Positions 22,268 through 32,003 of a stretch of DNA of 64,000 nt are shown one piece after another. Numbering within the stretch: the stretch's first letter is position 1; the number at the start of each line of letters is the position of its first letter. Source of the DNA: Nocardioides acrostichi (GTDB taxonomy: Bacteria > Actinomycetota > Actinomycetes > Propionibacteriales > Nocardioidaceae); NCBI RefSeq assembly GCF_015319165.1, contig NZ_JADIVZ010000004.1:301600-365599 (forward strand). The letters run 5' to 3'. Under the pieces are notes generated by a model that was not told the DNA's origin, did not search any database, and saw only the letters and a list, made by a program, of their open reading frames with translations. Both the position numbers and the translations under genes were made by a program.

Positions 22268-24115
22268 TCACTGGGCGACGAAGGTGTCCTGAGCGGCCTT
22301 GCCCGTGGCTCCCAGCGGCTTCGGATCCTGGCCGGCCAGGCCCACCTCCAAGGAGCCGTCGGTGGACTGGACGCGCACGGGCTGGCTGACCTTCTCCAGC
22401 ACCTTCTGCTCACCGAAGGCCAGGTTGCCCTTGAAGACGAGCTTGTTCTCGCCGTCCCGGACGACCACGGTGGCGCCGCCACCGGCGGCGTTGAGCGTGA
22501 CCGGCACCTTGGCCCCCGTGGTCGTGCTCGCGCTGGTGGTGAGCTTCGGCAGCGGGTCGCGGACGGCCGCCGGGCCGTCGGTGATCAGTCGCGCGACCGA
22601 CCAGCAGAGCACGACCGCCATCACCGCGGCGACCAGCACCGACCAGTTCGGCCCGCCGCGGGTGCCGCGGAGGGCGCCACCGGAGCCGAGCTCCGCCTCG
22701 AACACCCGGCGCGGACTGATCGGCGCGTCGGCGTACCGCTCGTCGTAGCTGGCCAGCAGGGGCGTCACGTCGACCCCGAGCACGCGCGCGAGCGTGCGCA
22801 GGTGACCGCGGGCGTAGAAGTCGCCACCGCAGGGCGCGAAGTCGTCGACCTCGATCGCCTCGATGACGTGTGGCCGGATCCGGGTGCGCTCGGCCAACGC
22901 GTCGACGCTGAGCCCCAGCCGAGTGCGCGCGGCGGCGAGATCGGGACCGATCACGGGGTCGAGCGCCGGCTCCTCGATGTCGTCGAAGACGATCGGGTCG
23001 ACCGGCGAACCCTCCACGGCGATCGGGCGCACCCGCTCGCTCCAGACCACGGTCTCCTCGACCAGGGGCACGCTGCCCGGACGCCGCAGCTCACGGCCGG
23101 CGCCGCTCTCGCCGCCTGGCTCCTCGGTCTCGGAGGTGTCGAGCCGCAGTGCGGTCGCGCCCAGGGTCGGGTGGCTCAGCGAGGTGTCGGTCGGCATGTC
23201 GATGCGCACCGCGGCGACCGGCTCGCGCAACGGGAGCGGGGTCCGGCTCGCTGCCATCGGCGCGGTCGGTACGGCCTCCTCGCGAACCGGCTCCGCGTGC
23301 CGCTCGCGGGCCGAGGCCAGCCGACCCAGCAGACCGGCCAGCGCCGGGCGCGGGTCGAACCGCTCCAGGCTCGGGCGCGGCGCGTCGTCCGCATCGCTCT
23401 GGCCGCTCTCGGACGAGGCGCCCACGCGCTCGTCGTCTCGGAGCATGGTCGGCCCGGTCGTCTGCCCCAGGGTCGATGCGGCGGTGGGCTCGGCGGCGGG
23501 CTCGGCGGTGGGATCGGCGGCGGGCTCGGCAGTCGGCTCGGCGGTGGTCTCGACACCGCGCGAGGCCAGCCACTCCTGCTCGTCGACGTACTCATAGCCC
23601 TCGATCTCGGCGACGTCGGTGCGCCCGGCGGCGAGACGGTCCAACCCGGCCAGCAGTCCGGCCCGACCGCCCTCGACCCCGGCGATGCGCGTGGAGAGCG
23701 AGAGCGGCACGCTCAACGGGTCGTCCTCCCCGCTGAGCACGTCGAGGGATCCGTCGTGCAGCACCCCGCGAGCGGGCAGCAGCTCCACGGCATCGATCTG
23801 CTCCCACGGCAGGCCGCGCCAGGTGCGGCCGCGGCGCATCCGCACACCCAGCTCGTCGGCCACGAGCAGGGGCGCCCGGGCGTCGAGCGCCGCCAGCAGA
23901 TAGGCCGTGGTGACGGCGAGCATCGCCACCGCGATGGCGCCGTCGACGACCGTGCCGCCACCGGAGAGGCGCACCACGTAGGCGCACGCCACCACCGCTG
24001 CGGTGACGGTGATGACGATCGAGAGCAGCGCGTTGCGACGCACCTCGACGGTGCCGGTCGGCTCGCCGGTCTCGACGCCTCGGTTGATGGTCTCGGGGCT
24101 GGTCTGGCTGCTCAC
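22268..24115 (-). CDS. RodZ-like helix-turn-helix membrane protein with extra N-terminal membrane/PH-like domain
   Basis: A 615-residue protein. Two hydrophobic helices at ~29-49 and 58-77 are followed by a PH-like beta region ([20 protein letters not shown]). A long disordered middle contains [13 protein letters not shown] repeats (191-212). The RodZ part begins with a Cro-like HTH at ~390-458 ([20 protein letters not shown]), then a membrane helix at 491-511 and a C-terminal RodZ/DUF4115 beta domain (535-612). RodZ proteins link cytoskeleton or division to the envelope; this role is inferred. Its GTG start overlaps the ftsK stop (GTGA), as is common for this pair in actinobacteria. The N-terminal addition is unusual for the family. 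Confidence 0.8.
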   Translation of the reverse strand: MSSQTSPETINRGVETGEPTGTVEVRRNALLSIVITVTAAVVACAYVVRLSGGGTVVDGAIAVAMLAVTTAYLLAALDARAPLLVADELGVRMRRGRTWRGLPWEQIDAVELLPARGVLHDGSLDVLSGEDDPLSVPLSLSTRIAGVEGGRAGLLAGLDRLAAGRTDVAEIEGYEYVDEQEWLASRGVETTAEPTAEPAADPTAEPAAEPTAASTLGQTTGPTMLRDDERVGASSESGQSDADDAPRPSLERFDPRPALAGLLGRLASARERHAEPVREEAVPTAPMAASRTPLPLREPVAAVRIDMPTDTSLSHPTLGATALRLDTSETEEPGGESGAGRELRRPGSVPLVEETVVWSERVRPIAVEGSPVDPIVFDDIEEPALDPVIGPDLAAARTRLGLSVDALAERTRIRPHVIEAIEVDDFAPCGGDFYARGHLRTLARVLGVDVTPLLASYDERYADAPISPRRVFEAELGSGGALRGTRGGPNWSVLVAAVMAVVLCWSVARLITDGPAAVRDPLPKLTTSASTTTGAKVPVTLNAAGGGATVVVRDGENKLVFKGNLAFGEQKVLEKVSQPVRVQSTDGSLEVGLAGQDPKPLGATGKAAQDTFVAQ

Positions 24116-26811
24116 ATCTCCCCCTGGAGGGTCGCGATGACTCCGTCTACCTCGTCGGGCTTGACCAGCACGTCGCGTGCCTTGGAGCCCTCACTGGGAC
24201 CGACCACGCCTCGGGACTCCATGATGTCCATGAGGCGGCCGGCCTTGGCGAAGCCCACGCGGAGCTTGCGCTGAAGCATCGAGGTGGAGCCGAACTGGGT
24301 CGAGACGACCAGCTCCACCGCCTGGATCACGAGATCGAGGTCGTCACCGATGTCGTCGTCGAGATCCCTCTTCGACTGCGCCGGGGCCGTGACGTCCTCG
24401 CGGTAGGTCGGCTGCAGCTGCTCCTTGCAGTGCTTGACGACCTCGGCGATCTCGGCCTCGGTGACCCACGAGCCCTGCACGCGCATCGGCTTGCTGGCGC
24501 CCATGGGCAAGAACAGCCCGTCGCCCTGACCGACCAGCTTCTCGGCACCCGGCTGGTCAAGGATGACCCGGCTGTCGGCGAGGCTGGAGGTGGCGAACGC
24601 CAGCCGGCTCGGCACGTTGGCCTTGATCAGGCCGGTGACGACGTCGACGCTGGGTCGCTGCGTGGCGAGCACCAGGTGGATGCCGGCCGCGCGGGCGAGC
24701 TGGGTGATGCGCACGACCGCGTCTTCGACGTCACGCGGGGCGACCATCATGAGGTCGGCCAGCTCGTCGACGATGACCAGCAGGTAGGGGTAGGGCTCGA
24801 GCGTGCGCTCGCTGCCGAGTGGCACCTCGACCTTGCCCGCTCGCACGGCCTTGTTGAAGTCGTCGACGTGCCGGAACCCGAAGTTGGCGAGATCGTCGTA
24901 GCGCAGGTCCATCTCGCGCACGACCCAGGCGAGTGCTTCGGCGGCCTTCTTGGGGTTGGTGATGATCGGGGTGATCAGGTGCGGCACGCCCTCGTAGGCG
25001 TTCAGCTCGACCCGCTTGGGGTCGACCATGATCATCCGCACCTCATCGGGCGTGGCCCGCATGAGGACCGAGGTGATCATCGAGTTGATGAAGCTGGACT
25101 TGCCCGAGCCGGTGGCGCCGGCCACCAGCAGGTGCGGCATCTTCGCCAGGTTCGCGACGACGAAGCCACCCTCGACGTCCTTGCCGAGGCCCGCGACCAT
25201 CGGGTGGTGGTCGCCACGCGCCCGGCCCGAGCGGAGCACGTCGCCGAGCGAGACGATCTCCTTGTCGGTGTTCGGGATCTCGACACCGACCGCGGACTTG
25301 CCGGGGATCGGGCTGAGGATGCGCACGTCGGCGCTCGCCACCGCGTAGGCGATGTTCTTCTGGATGTTGGTGATCTTCTCGACCTTCACACCCGGGCCGA
25401 GCTCGACCTCGTAGCGCGTGACCGTCGGGCCGCGGGTGTAACCGGTGACCGCCGCGTCGATGTTGAACTCGTCGAGCACCTGGGTGAGGCGGTCGACGAC
25501 GGCATCGCTGGCCGCCGACTTCGCCTTGTGCACCGAGCCTGGCGCGAGGGCCTCGCTCGAGGGCAGCGTGTAGGCGATGTCGCCCGACAGCATCAGCTGC
25601 TCGACGCGCTGCGGCAGGTCGGCGTGCGGCGGCGGGACCAGCTCCTCCTTGGCCTCGGACGCCGCCTTGGCGACCTTGCCCGCCTTCGCGGTGGCCCGCT
25701 TCTCGGCGGCCGCCATCAGTGCGGTGGGGTCGTCGTCCGGCCCCTCCGTGTCGACGGCCGAAGCGGAGGCCTCGGTGTCGTCCTCGGCGCCGTGACGCAG
25801 AGCGACGTCGAGCGCGTCGGCATCGGCCTTCTTGCGGCGACGCGACTTCTTGGCGTCGGTGTCGACCAAGGGTGAGTCGTAGGCGTCGGGTCCGGTGGGG
25901 GCGAAGTGGCCGTCGTCGGTGAGCCGGTCGGCCGGCTCGCCGGCGTCGTCGAGGTTGCGGCCCAGGGCGCGGTCACGCAGGTCGGCGAGCTTGACCGGCA
26001 CCTGGTAGACGGGTGTGGCGGTGATGACCAGGACGCCGAAGAACGCCAGCAACAGCAGCAACGGCACCACCAGGTAGGCCGAGCGCAGCAGGTCGAGCAG
26101 CAGGCTCGAGACCACGTAGCCGATCGCACCGCCGCCATCGCGCAGCGACGTGACGTCGCCGTCGACCGGCTGCGGGCTGCCCGCGGAGATGTGCACGATG
26201 CCGAGGACGCCGAACCCGAGCGCTCCCCACCCGATGACCTGGCGCCCCGCGGGGCCGTTGCCGATCGGGTCGCGCATCACGCGCCAGCCGGCGGCGACCA
26301 GGGCGAGCGGGACGAACCATCCGATGGTGCCGACCGTGCCCTGCACGGCCACGCGCACCGGGTTGGTGAGCGGGCTCTGGATCTGGAACCACACCGCGGC
26401 GGCACTGACGAGCGCGACCGCGACGAGCAGCAGGCCGGCGCCGTCGCGCCGGTGCTCCGGCTCGAGGTCGCGCGCGGCGCCGCCGATCGCTCGGGTCGCA
26501 CCGCCCACCGCGTGGGCGATGCCGAGCCAGAGCGCGGTCACCGCCCGGAGCACGGCGTCGAAGAATCGCGCGACCGGGCCCCGGCCGCTGCGCACCGCGC
26601 GCGGAGCGGGCCGCTTGCCGGTGCTCTTCTTCGCCGACGACGAGCGGCTGCTCGACCCCTTGCTGCCGGTCTTGCTCGCGGCAGGCCGGGTCGCCCGGGC
26701 AGGGGTCGCTCGGGTGCTGGTCTTGGTCGTACTCCGGGATCTGGTGCCCGAGCCGCTCGAAGACGTGCTCGTGCTCCGCGACCCCGGCGGGGAAGACGTA
26801 CGGGTCGCCAT
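24112..26811 (-). CDS. ftsK: DNA translocase FtsK
   Basis: An 899-residue division-associated DNA pump. A Ser/Arg/Lys-rich N-terminal tail (1-75) precedes four membrane helices between about 125 and 270, an acidic linker, and the motor: alpha domain (~395-500), RecA-like beta domain with Walker A GATGSGKS at 565-572 and Walker [12 protein letters not shown], and a winged-helix gamma domain (~835-899) for orienting-sequence recognition. MATRTSS at 26811 is preferred; an in-frame ATG nine codons upstream is possible. It leads a leftward operon with the RodZ-like gene, rimO and pgsA. Confidence 0.95.
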   Translation of the reverse strand: MATRTSSPPGSRSTSTSSSGSGTRSRSTTKTSTRATPARATRPAASKTGSKGSSSRSSSAKKSTGKRPAPRAVRSGRGPVARFFDAVLRAVTALWLGIAHAVGGATRAIGGAARDLEPEHRRDGAGLLLVAVALVSAAAVWFQIQSPLTNPVRVAVQGTVGTIGWFVPLALVAAGWRVMRDPIGNGPAGRQVIGWGALGFGVLGIVHISAGSPQPVDGDVTSLRDGGGAIGYVVSSLLLDLLRSAYLVVPLLLLLAFFGVLVITATPVYQVPVKLADLRDRALGRNLDDAGEPADRLTDDGHFAPTGPDAYDSPLVDTDAKKSRRRKKADADALDVALRHGAEDDTEASASAVDTEGPDDDPTALMAAAEKRATAKAGKVAKAASEAKEELVPPPHADLPQRVEQLMLSGDIAYTLPSSEALAPGSVHKAKSAASDAVVDRLTQVLDEFNIDAAVTGYTRGPTVTRYEVELGPGVKVEKITNIQKNIAYAVASADVRILSPIPGKSAVGVEIPNTDKEIVSLGDVLRSGRARGDHHPMVAGLGKDVEGGFVVANLAKMPHLLVAGATGSGKSSFINSMITSVLMRATPDEVRMIMVDPKRVELNAYEGVPHLITPIITNPKKAAEALAWVVREMDLRYDDLANFGFRHVDDFNKAVRAGKVEVPLGSERTLEPYPYLLVIVDELADLMMVAPRDVEDAVVRITQLARAAGIHLVLATQRPSVDVVTGLIKANVPSRLAFATSSLADSRVILDQPGAEKLVGQGDGLFLPMGASKPMRVQGSWVTEAEIAEVVKHCKEQLQPTYREDVTAPAQSKRDLDDDIGDDLDLVIQAVELVVSTQFGSTSMLQRKLRVGFAKAGRLMDIMESRGVVGPSEGSKARDVLVKPDEVDGVIATLQGEM

Positions 26812-26933
26812 GGTCGCCACCCTAGGCGACCGCCACACGCGTCACATGGATTGACAGGCGCCCCACCCTCACGTGTCGCTTGAGGGTTTCCGAGGCAGCC
26901 CACCCGACGAAGGAGGGTGGGCGTCGCCGAGGA

Positions 26934-27207
26934 GGTCGAGCAAGGCGCGCGACCGACGAAGGAGGTCGCGACCGCCGGGTCGAGACCCGGCGAGCGAGGC
27001 ACGAGCTCGGTCTCGTCGTACCCGAAGGTCGAGCAAGGCGCGCGACCGACGAAGGAGGACGCGACCGCCGGGTCGAGACCCGGCGAGCGAGGCAGGCCCT
27101 CAGCCCCAGTCGCGGTCGCGGGCTCCGGTCACACGCACCCCACGCCGGCTCGGTCTCGACACGCCCGTCGCGCGCTCGTTCCTCGCGCGCCGGGCCTGCT
27201 CGACCTC
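26934..27207. repeat. intergenic palindromic repeat cluster, GGTCGAGCA type
   Basis: The 380-base gap between ftsK and rnj holds no gene. Two 68-base direct copies (26934-27001 and 27027-27094) differ at one position and run from GGTCGAGCAAGGCGCGCGAC to GGGTCGAGACCCGGCG. An inverted, diverged copy (27151-27207, GGTCTCGACACG to CTGCTCGACCTCC) closes a large hairpin just after the rnj stop. The architecture matches the GGTTGAGCC repeats at 38130 and 50512. Confidence 0.8.
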
Positions 27208-27218
27208 CCTCGCGACGC

Positions 27219-28904
27219 TCAGGACTCGATGACCACCGGGATGATCATCGGACGCCGGCGGTGGGTCTTGTTGACCCAACGGCCGATGACTCGGCGCACG
27301 GTCTGCTGGAGCTGGTAGGTGTCGGTGGTGCCCTCGGCGAGCATCCGCTCGAGCGCGGAGACGACGTCGGGCTTGACGTCCTCGAAGACCTTGTCGTCCT
27401 CGGCGAAGCCGCGGGCGTGGACCTCGGGTCGGCCCGAGACGGTGCCCGAGACGGTGTCGACGACCACGATCACCGAGATGAAGCCCTCCTCGCCGAGGAT
27501 GAGGCGGTCCTTGAGATCGGACTCGGTGATGTCGCCGACCGACGACCCGTCGACGAAAACGTACCCGCACGGAACCTTGCCGGCCACCGACGCGACGCCG
27601 TCGACGAGGTCGACCACCACGCCGTCCTCGGCCAGGACGACGTTCTCGATGCCCACGGAGCGGGCCAGGGCCGCGTTGGCCTGCATGTGCCGGATCTCGC
27701 CGTGCACGGGCAGCACGTTCTTCGGCCGCACGATGTTGTAGCAGTACAGCAGCTCGCCGGCCGAGGCGTGGCCGGAGACGTGCACCATCGCGTTGCCCTT
27801 GTGCACCACGCGAGCGCCCCACCGGGAGAGGCCGTTGATGACCCGGTAGACGGCGTTCTCGTTGCCGGGGATGAGGGAGGAGGCGAGCAGCACGGTGTCG
27901 CCCTCCTCGATGTGCACGAAGTTGTGGGTGCGCTGGGCGATGCGAGACAGGGCCGACATAGGTTCGCCCTGGGAGCCCGTGGAGAGCAGCACCTGGTGCT
28001 GGGGCGGGATGTCGGCGAGCTCCTTGGCGTCGACGAGGGTGTTGGGCGGCACCTTGAGGTAGCCGAGGTCGCGGGCGATGCCCATGTTGCGCACCATGGA
28101 GCGGCCGACGTAGCCGACCTGCCGCTCGTGGGCGTGCGCGGCGTCGAGCACCTGCTGCACACGGTGCACGTGCGAGGCGAAGCAGGCCACGATGATGCGC
28201 TGCGTCGACTCGCGGAAGACCTGGTCGATGACCGGGGTGATCTTCTTCTCGCTCGGCGTGAAGCCGGGCGTCTCGGCGTTGGTGGAGTCGACGAGGAAGA
28301 GGTCGACCCCCTCCTCACCCAGCCGGGCGAACGCGCGCAGGTCGGTGATGCGGCCATCGAGGGGCAGCTGGTCCATCTTGAAGTCGCCGGTGTGCAGCAC
28401 GGTTCCCGCACCGGTGCGGATCGCCACCGCGAGCGCGTCGGGGATGGAGTGGTTGACCGCCACAAACTCCAGGTCGAAGGGGCCGAAGGAGATCCTCATC
28501 CCCTCCTTGACCACGTAGTGCGTCGTCTCGCGCAGCCGGTGCTCGCGCAGCTTCGAGCCGAGCAGCGCCAAGGTGAGCTCGGAGCCGACGAGCGGGATGT
28601 CGCCGCGCTCGCGCAGCAGGTACGGCGTCGCGCCGATGTGGTCCTCGTGGCCGTGGGTGAGCACCAGCGCCTCGACGGAGTCGAGCCGGTCGCGGATCGA
28701 GGACCAGTCCGGGAGGATCAGGTCGACGCCGGGGTGGTGGTCCTCGGGGAACAGCACCCCGCAGTCGACCAGCAGCAGCCGGCCGTCGTACTCGAAGGCG
28801 GTCATGTTGCGCCCGACCTCGCCGAGACCGCCGAACGGGGTGACCCGCAGGCCGCCCTTCTTCAATTTCTTGGGCGCGGAGAGCTCGGGGTGCGGGTGCG
28901 ACAT
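27219..28904 (-). CDS. rnj: ribonuclease J
   Basis: A 561-residue metallo-beta-lactamase/beta-CASP RNase that acts as endonuclease and 5' exonuclease in mRNA decay and rRNA processing. Metal ligands lie in HGHEDHIG (H84, H86, D88, H89), with further conserved motifs HTGDFKMD, DSTNAE and GSQGEPMSAL, and the HVSGHAS motif of the beta-CASP domain. Length and N-terminal LRVTPFGGLGEVGRNM match the family. It follows dapA by 36 bases, the same order as in mycobacteria. The 3' side is bounded by a palindromic repeat cluster. Confidence 0.96.
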   Translation of the reverse strand: MSHPHPELSAPKKLKKGGLRVTPFGGLGEVGRNMTAFEYDGRLLLVDCGVLFPEDHHPGVDLILPDWSSIRDRLDSVEALVLTHGHEDHIGATPYLLRERGDIPLVGSELTLALLGSKLREHRLRETTHYVVKEGMRISFGPFDLEFVAVNHSIPDALAVAIRTGAGTVLHTGDFKMDQLPLDGRITDLRAFARLGEEGVDLFLVDSTNAETPGFTPSEKKITPVIDQVFRESTQRIIVACFASHVHRVQQVLDAAHAHERQVGYVGRSMVRNMGIARDLGYLKVPPNTLVDAKELADIPPQHQVLLSTGSQGEPMSALSRIAQRTHNFVHIEEGDTVLLASSLIPGNENAVYRVINGLSRWGARVVHKGNAMVHVSGHASAGELLYCYNIVRPKNVLPVHGEIRHMQANAALARSVGIENVVLAEDGVVVDLVDGVASVAGKVPCGYVFVDGSSVGDITESDLKDRLILGEEGFISVIVVVDTVSGTVSGRPEVHARGFAEDDKVFEDVKPDVVSALERMLAEGTTDTYQLQQTVRRVIGRWVNKTHRRRPMIIPVVIES

Positions 28905-28940
28905 GTGGTCCTGTTCTGTTCTTGCGGTTCGGTGGGTGGC

Positions 28941-29849
28941 TCAGAGCAGGCCGGACGCCGTCAGCCCGGCGCGCAGGGCGGCGACCTCGTCGTCGTCCAG
29001 CTCGACCAGCGGGCCGCGCACGGCCCGGTTGTCGAGCACGCCGAGCAGTTGCAGCGCCGCCTTGGCGGTGGTGGCGCCGTAGTTCGAGACGCCCATGACC
29101 GCCTCCATGGCGGGCAGCAGCCGATGGTAGGTCGCGAGGGCGGCGGCATGGTCGCCGGCGAGGAAGTCGGCGATCATCGAGGACAGCTCGGACCCGGCCG
29201 CGTGACCGACGACCGACACCAGGCCGCAGGCGCCGTGGGCGAGGTAGCTGAGCGTGTTGACGTCGTCGCCGGAGTACACCGCGTAGCCGAGGGCGGCGAG
29301 CTTGGCCGAGCGCACGAAGTCGCCGGTGGCGTCCTTGACGGCGACGACCTGATCGAGACCGACGAGCTGCTCGTAGGTCTCCAGGCCGATGGTCGAGCCG
29401 GTGCGGCCGGGCACGTCGTACATCATCACCGGGAGCTCCGCGGCGTCGATGACCCGGCGGAAGTGCTCCAGCATGCCCCGTTGGCCGGGCTTGTTGTAGT
29501 ACGGCGAGACCAGCAGCACGCAGTCGGCGCCGCGTTCGCGGGCCTGCTTGGCCAGCCCGATGGAGGTGCGGGTGTCGTTGGTGCCGACGCCGGCCACCAA
29601 CGGTACGTCGGGGCCGACGGCGTCGCGCACTGCGGCGAGGGTCTCGCCGTCCTCGTCGGGCGTCGTGGTCGGTGACTCGCCGGTGGTACCGGAGACGACG
29701 AGCCCGTCGTGGCCGTGGGTCAGCAGGTGCTTGGCGAGGAGCTGCACGGCGTCGAGATCGACCGCACCGTCGACGGTGAACGGGGTCGCCATCGCGGTGA
29801 GCATGCGCCCGAACGGAGCGGCGGGGTTCGAGACCGGCTGGTAGGTCAT
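28941..29849 (-). CDS. dapA: 4-hydroxy-tetrahydrodipicolinate synthase
   Basis: A 302-residue TIM-barrel aldolase condensing pyruvate with aspartate semialdehyde in the lysine and diaminopimelate pathway. The Schiff-base lysine is K172 in VAVKDATGD, the catalytic tyrosine Y144 in MMYDVPGRT, and the GTTGES phosphate-like loop is at 54-59. It precedes rnj in the same direction; the LLM oxidoreductase ends 19 bases upstream, so a three-gene transcript is likely. No strong ribosome-binding site is visible before the ATG. Confidence 0.95.
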   Translation of the reverse strand: MTYQPVSNPAAPFGRMLTAMATPFTVDGAVDLDAVQLLAKHLLTHGHDGLVVSGTTGESPTTTPDEDGETLAAVRDAVGPDVPLVAGVGTNDTRTSIGLAKQARERGADCVLLVSPYYNKPGQRGMLEHFRRVIDAAELPVMMYDVPGRTGSTIGLETYEQLVGLDQVVAVKDATGDFVRSAKLAALGYAVYSGDDVNTLSYLAHGACGLVSVVGHAAGSELSSMIADFLAGDHAAALATYHRLLPAMEAVMGVSNYGATTAKAALQLLGVLDNRAVRGPLVELDDDEVAALRAGLTASGLL

Positions 29850-29868
29850 GGGGTCAGGCTATCGCCCG

Positions 29869-30828
29869 TCACAGACAGGGGACGACGCGCTCGGCCACGA
29901 GTCGCAGGTGGTCGAGGTCGCCGAGGTCGAGCATCTGGAGGTAGAGCCGCGACTGACCGGACGTCGCGTAGCGCGCCGCCTTCTCGACGACCTCGTCGAC
30001 CAGGCCGGCGAACCCGTTCTCGCGCAGCTCCTCGACCTCGCGGCCGATCGCCTCGGCACGACGGGCCAGCTCGGCCTCGGTCTCGCCGACGCACAGCACC
30101 AGCGCTGCGGAGTGGGTGAGCGTGGCGGGGTCGCGGTCGATGGTCTCGCAGGCGCGGCGCACCCGGTCGTGCTGCTCGAGCCCGGCCTCGAAGGGCACGA
30201 ACGGCAGGTTGAACTCGTCGGCGTACTGCGCGGCGAGTGCTGGGGTGCGCTTCTTGCCCATGCCCCCGATCAGTACAGGTGGGCCACCGGCGTGGCCGTC
30301 GCGCTGCACGGGCTTCGGCAGGCCGGGCGAGTCCGTGACCGGGTAGTGCTCACCGTCGAAGCTGAAGCCACCGTCGGTCGACCAGAGTCCGGTGATGACG
30401 GCGAGCTGCTCCTCCAGACGGTCGAATCGCTCACCGGTGCCCGGGAACGGGATGCCGTACTTCTCGTGCTCCGCGGCGAACCATCCCGCGCCGATGCCGA
30501 GCTCGACCCGGCCAGCGCTCATCGCGTCGACGTTCGCCACCGTGATCGCCAACGGACCGGGGTGGCGGAAGGTCGCGCTCGTCATCATCGTGCCCAGCCG
30601 GATCGTCGAGGTGTCTCGCGCCAGCCCGGCCAGCGTCGTCCACGCGTCGCTCGGACCGGGCATCCCGTCACCGCTCATGTGGAGGTAGTGGTCGGAACGG
30701 AAGAAGGCGTCGAAGCCGAGCCGCTCGGCCTCGCGAGCCACCGCGAGCAGCTCTTCGTAGGAGGCGCCCTGCTGGGGCTCGGTGAAGATGCGCAGGCTGA
30801 TCGGGGCGTCGGCGGGAGTCGAGGTCAC
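29869..30828 (-). CDS. LLM-class F420-dependent oxidoreductase (TIGR03560-like)
   Basis: A 319-residue bacterial-luciferase-like TIM-barrel protein. It has the start SLRIFTEPQQGASYEEL, FFRSDHYLHM, LGTMMTSATFRHPGPLA and GRVELGIGAGWFAAEH, as in actinobacterial F420-dependent flavin-like oxidoreductases; F420 use is inferred from lineage. GTG at 30828 follows GGGGGAG, a good ribosome-binding site, and is where homology begins. The substrate cannot be read from sequence. It lies directly upstream of dapA but no functional link is evident. Confidence 0.88.
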   Translation of the reverse strand: MTSTPADAPISLRIFTEPQQGASYEELLAVAREAERLGFDAFFRSDHYLHMSGDGMPGPSDAWTTLAGLARDTSTIRLGTMMTSATFRHPGPLAITVANVDAMSAGRVELGIGAGWFAAEHEKYGIPFPGTGERFDRLEEQLAVITGLWSTDGGFSFDGEHYPVTDSPGLPKPVQRDGHAGGPPVLIGGMGKKRTPALAAQYADEFNLPFVPFEAGLEQHDRVRRACETIDRDPATLTHSAALVLCVGETEAELARRAEAIGREVEELRENGFAGLVDEVVEKAARYATSGQSRLYLQMLDLGDLDHLRLVAERVVPCL

Positions 30829-30869
30829 TCCCCCACCCTGCCAGTGCCCTCCGACGCCCCGCCCGCCGG

Positions 30870-30930
30870 AGGTCGAGCAACCGGTGGTCGAGCAGCGAGT
30901 GAGCGCGCAGCGCTGACGAGCACCGGGTGG
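30870..30930. repeat. degenerate GGTCGAGCA-type intergenic repeat
   Basis: Two short versions of the GGTCGAGC repeat head (30870 and 30884) followed by GAGTGAGCGCGCAGCGCTGACGAG-like sequence fill the gap between the VOC gene and the LLM gene. It looks like a decayed copy of the repeat family seen at 26934. The end of the repeat touches the VOC stop region. Confidence 0.5.
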
Positions 30931-30931
30931 G

Positions 30932-31378
30932 TCAGGACTGGTCGCCCACCAGCAGGCAGAACGGGTGGCCCGCCGGGTCGGCGAGCACGTAGAGCGCCTC
31001 CTCGGGGTCGTCGGTGCGGTCGAGCAGCACCCGGGCGCCGAGGGCCTCGGCCCGCTCGCGCGCCGTCTCGAGGGAGGCCCGGTCGGGCACCGCCCAGTCC
31101 TGGTGCGCCTGCATCGGCACGGCCGGGTCGGGCCAGGTGGTCGGCGTGAGCTCGTCGACCTGTTGGACGGCGAGCACGCGGTGGCCGTCGGTGTCGAGCA
31201 GCACGAGCCAGTCGGCGTCGTCCTGGCTGCCGTCGTCCGGGCTGCCGACGTCCGGGCTGCCGACGCGCGGCTCGTCGCCATCCCGGTAGACCAGGCCCAT
31301 GAGCGCCCGGTAGAACTCGGCGAGCCCGCGCGCGTCGACCGCGTCGAGGGCCGTGTGCAGCAGTCGCGGATGCGTCAC
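30932..31378 (-). CDS. VOC-family (glyoxalase/bleomycin resistance fold) protein
   Basis: A 148-residue protein with the two-module vicinal-oxygen-chelate fold: LLHTALDAVDARGLAEFYRAL at the start (cut across the first beta-alpha unit) and ALYVLADPAGHPFCLL at the end, the most conserved piece. It may bind a metal and a small hydrophobic molecule, but these proteins vary and no reaction can be assigned. GTG at 31378 is chosen by homology. A 15-base tandem repeat encodes GSPDVGSPDDGSQDD near residues 39-53, an insertion in a surface loop. Confidence 0.75.
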   Translation of the reverse strand: MTHPRLLHTALDAVDARGLAEFYRALMGLVYRDGDEPRVGSPDVGSPDDGSQDDADWLVLLDTDGHRVLAVQQVDELTPTTWPDPAVPMQAHQDWAVPDRASLETARERAEALGARVLLDRTDDPEEALYVLADPAGHPFCLLVGDQS

Positions 31379-31417
31379 CCCGGCGAGCCTGCCACACCCC
31401 TCGCGCACCGACCGACC

Positions 31418-31508
31418 ATGTAACGCGGTGTTGCGCACGTGGCGCGGTGTTGCGCTAGCTGGTCACCCCTCATTGCCCGTGGCCAGCCCACGCAACACCG
31501 CGTTACAT
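31418..31508. repeat. 18-bp inverted repeat (ATGTAACGCGGTGTTGCG)
   Basis: Perfect 18-base arms at 31418-31435 and 31491-31508, separated by 55 bases that include a second direct copy of GCGCGGTGTTGCG. It fills the gap between dfrA and the VOC gene. There is no T-run after either arm. The architecture (two direct units then an inverted unit) resembles the element at 45779. Confidence 0.75.
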
Positions 31509-31529
31509 AGGGCGGGCGCCGAGGCGGGG

Positions 31530-32003
31530 TCAGGCGCGGCGTAGCCAGACGCGCTCGTAGCCCTCCATCTCGTCACGGCGGACCTCGGTCCAGGAGTGGC
31601 GGTCGAAGGCGGGGTAGAACACGTCGCCGACGGGCTCGAGCGGGATCTGGCTGATCACCTGCTCGGTCGCCAGCGGCAGCGCCGCCTCGTAGACCTGCGC
31701 TCCACCTGCGACGACGAGATGGCCGGGCAGGGTGACCTTGCGCTCCACGGCCTCCTCGACCGAACGGACGGCGTGCACGCCGTCGGCGCGCCAGTGCGGG
31801 TCGCGCGTGAGCACGAGGGTCTCGCGGCCGGGCAGCGGCCGCCCGATCGATTCGTAGGTGGTGCGCCCCATCAGCAGGGTGTGGCCCATGGTCAGGTGCT
31901 TGAACGCCTTCTGCTCACCCGGCACCTGCCACGGGATGTCGGGGCCGTTGCCGATGACACCGTTGCGGGCGACGGCGGCGACCAGGATGACCTTCGCGCT
32001 CAT
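31530..32003 (-). CDS. dfrA: dihydrofolate reductase
   Basis: A 157-residue enzyme that regenerates tetrahydrofolate. Family signatures include VAAVARNGVIGNGPDIPW with the substrate-binding acidic residue D22, MGRTTYESIGRPLPGR for NADPH binding, and VVAGGAQVYEAAL. Its ATG overlaps the thyA stop (ATGA at 32000-32005), so the two are translated together; ThyA produces the dihydrofolate that this enzyme reduces. Confidence 0.95.
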   Translation of the reverse strand: MSAKVILVAAVARNGVIGNGPDIPWQVPGEQKAFKHLTMGHTLLMGRTTYESIGRPLPGRETLVLTRDPHWRADGVHAVRSVEEAVERKVTLPGHLVVAGGAQVYEAALPLATEQVISQIPLEPVGDVFYPAFDRHSWTEVRRDEMEGYERVWLRRA

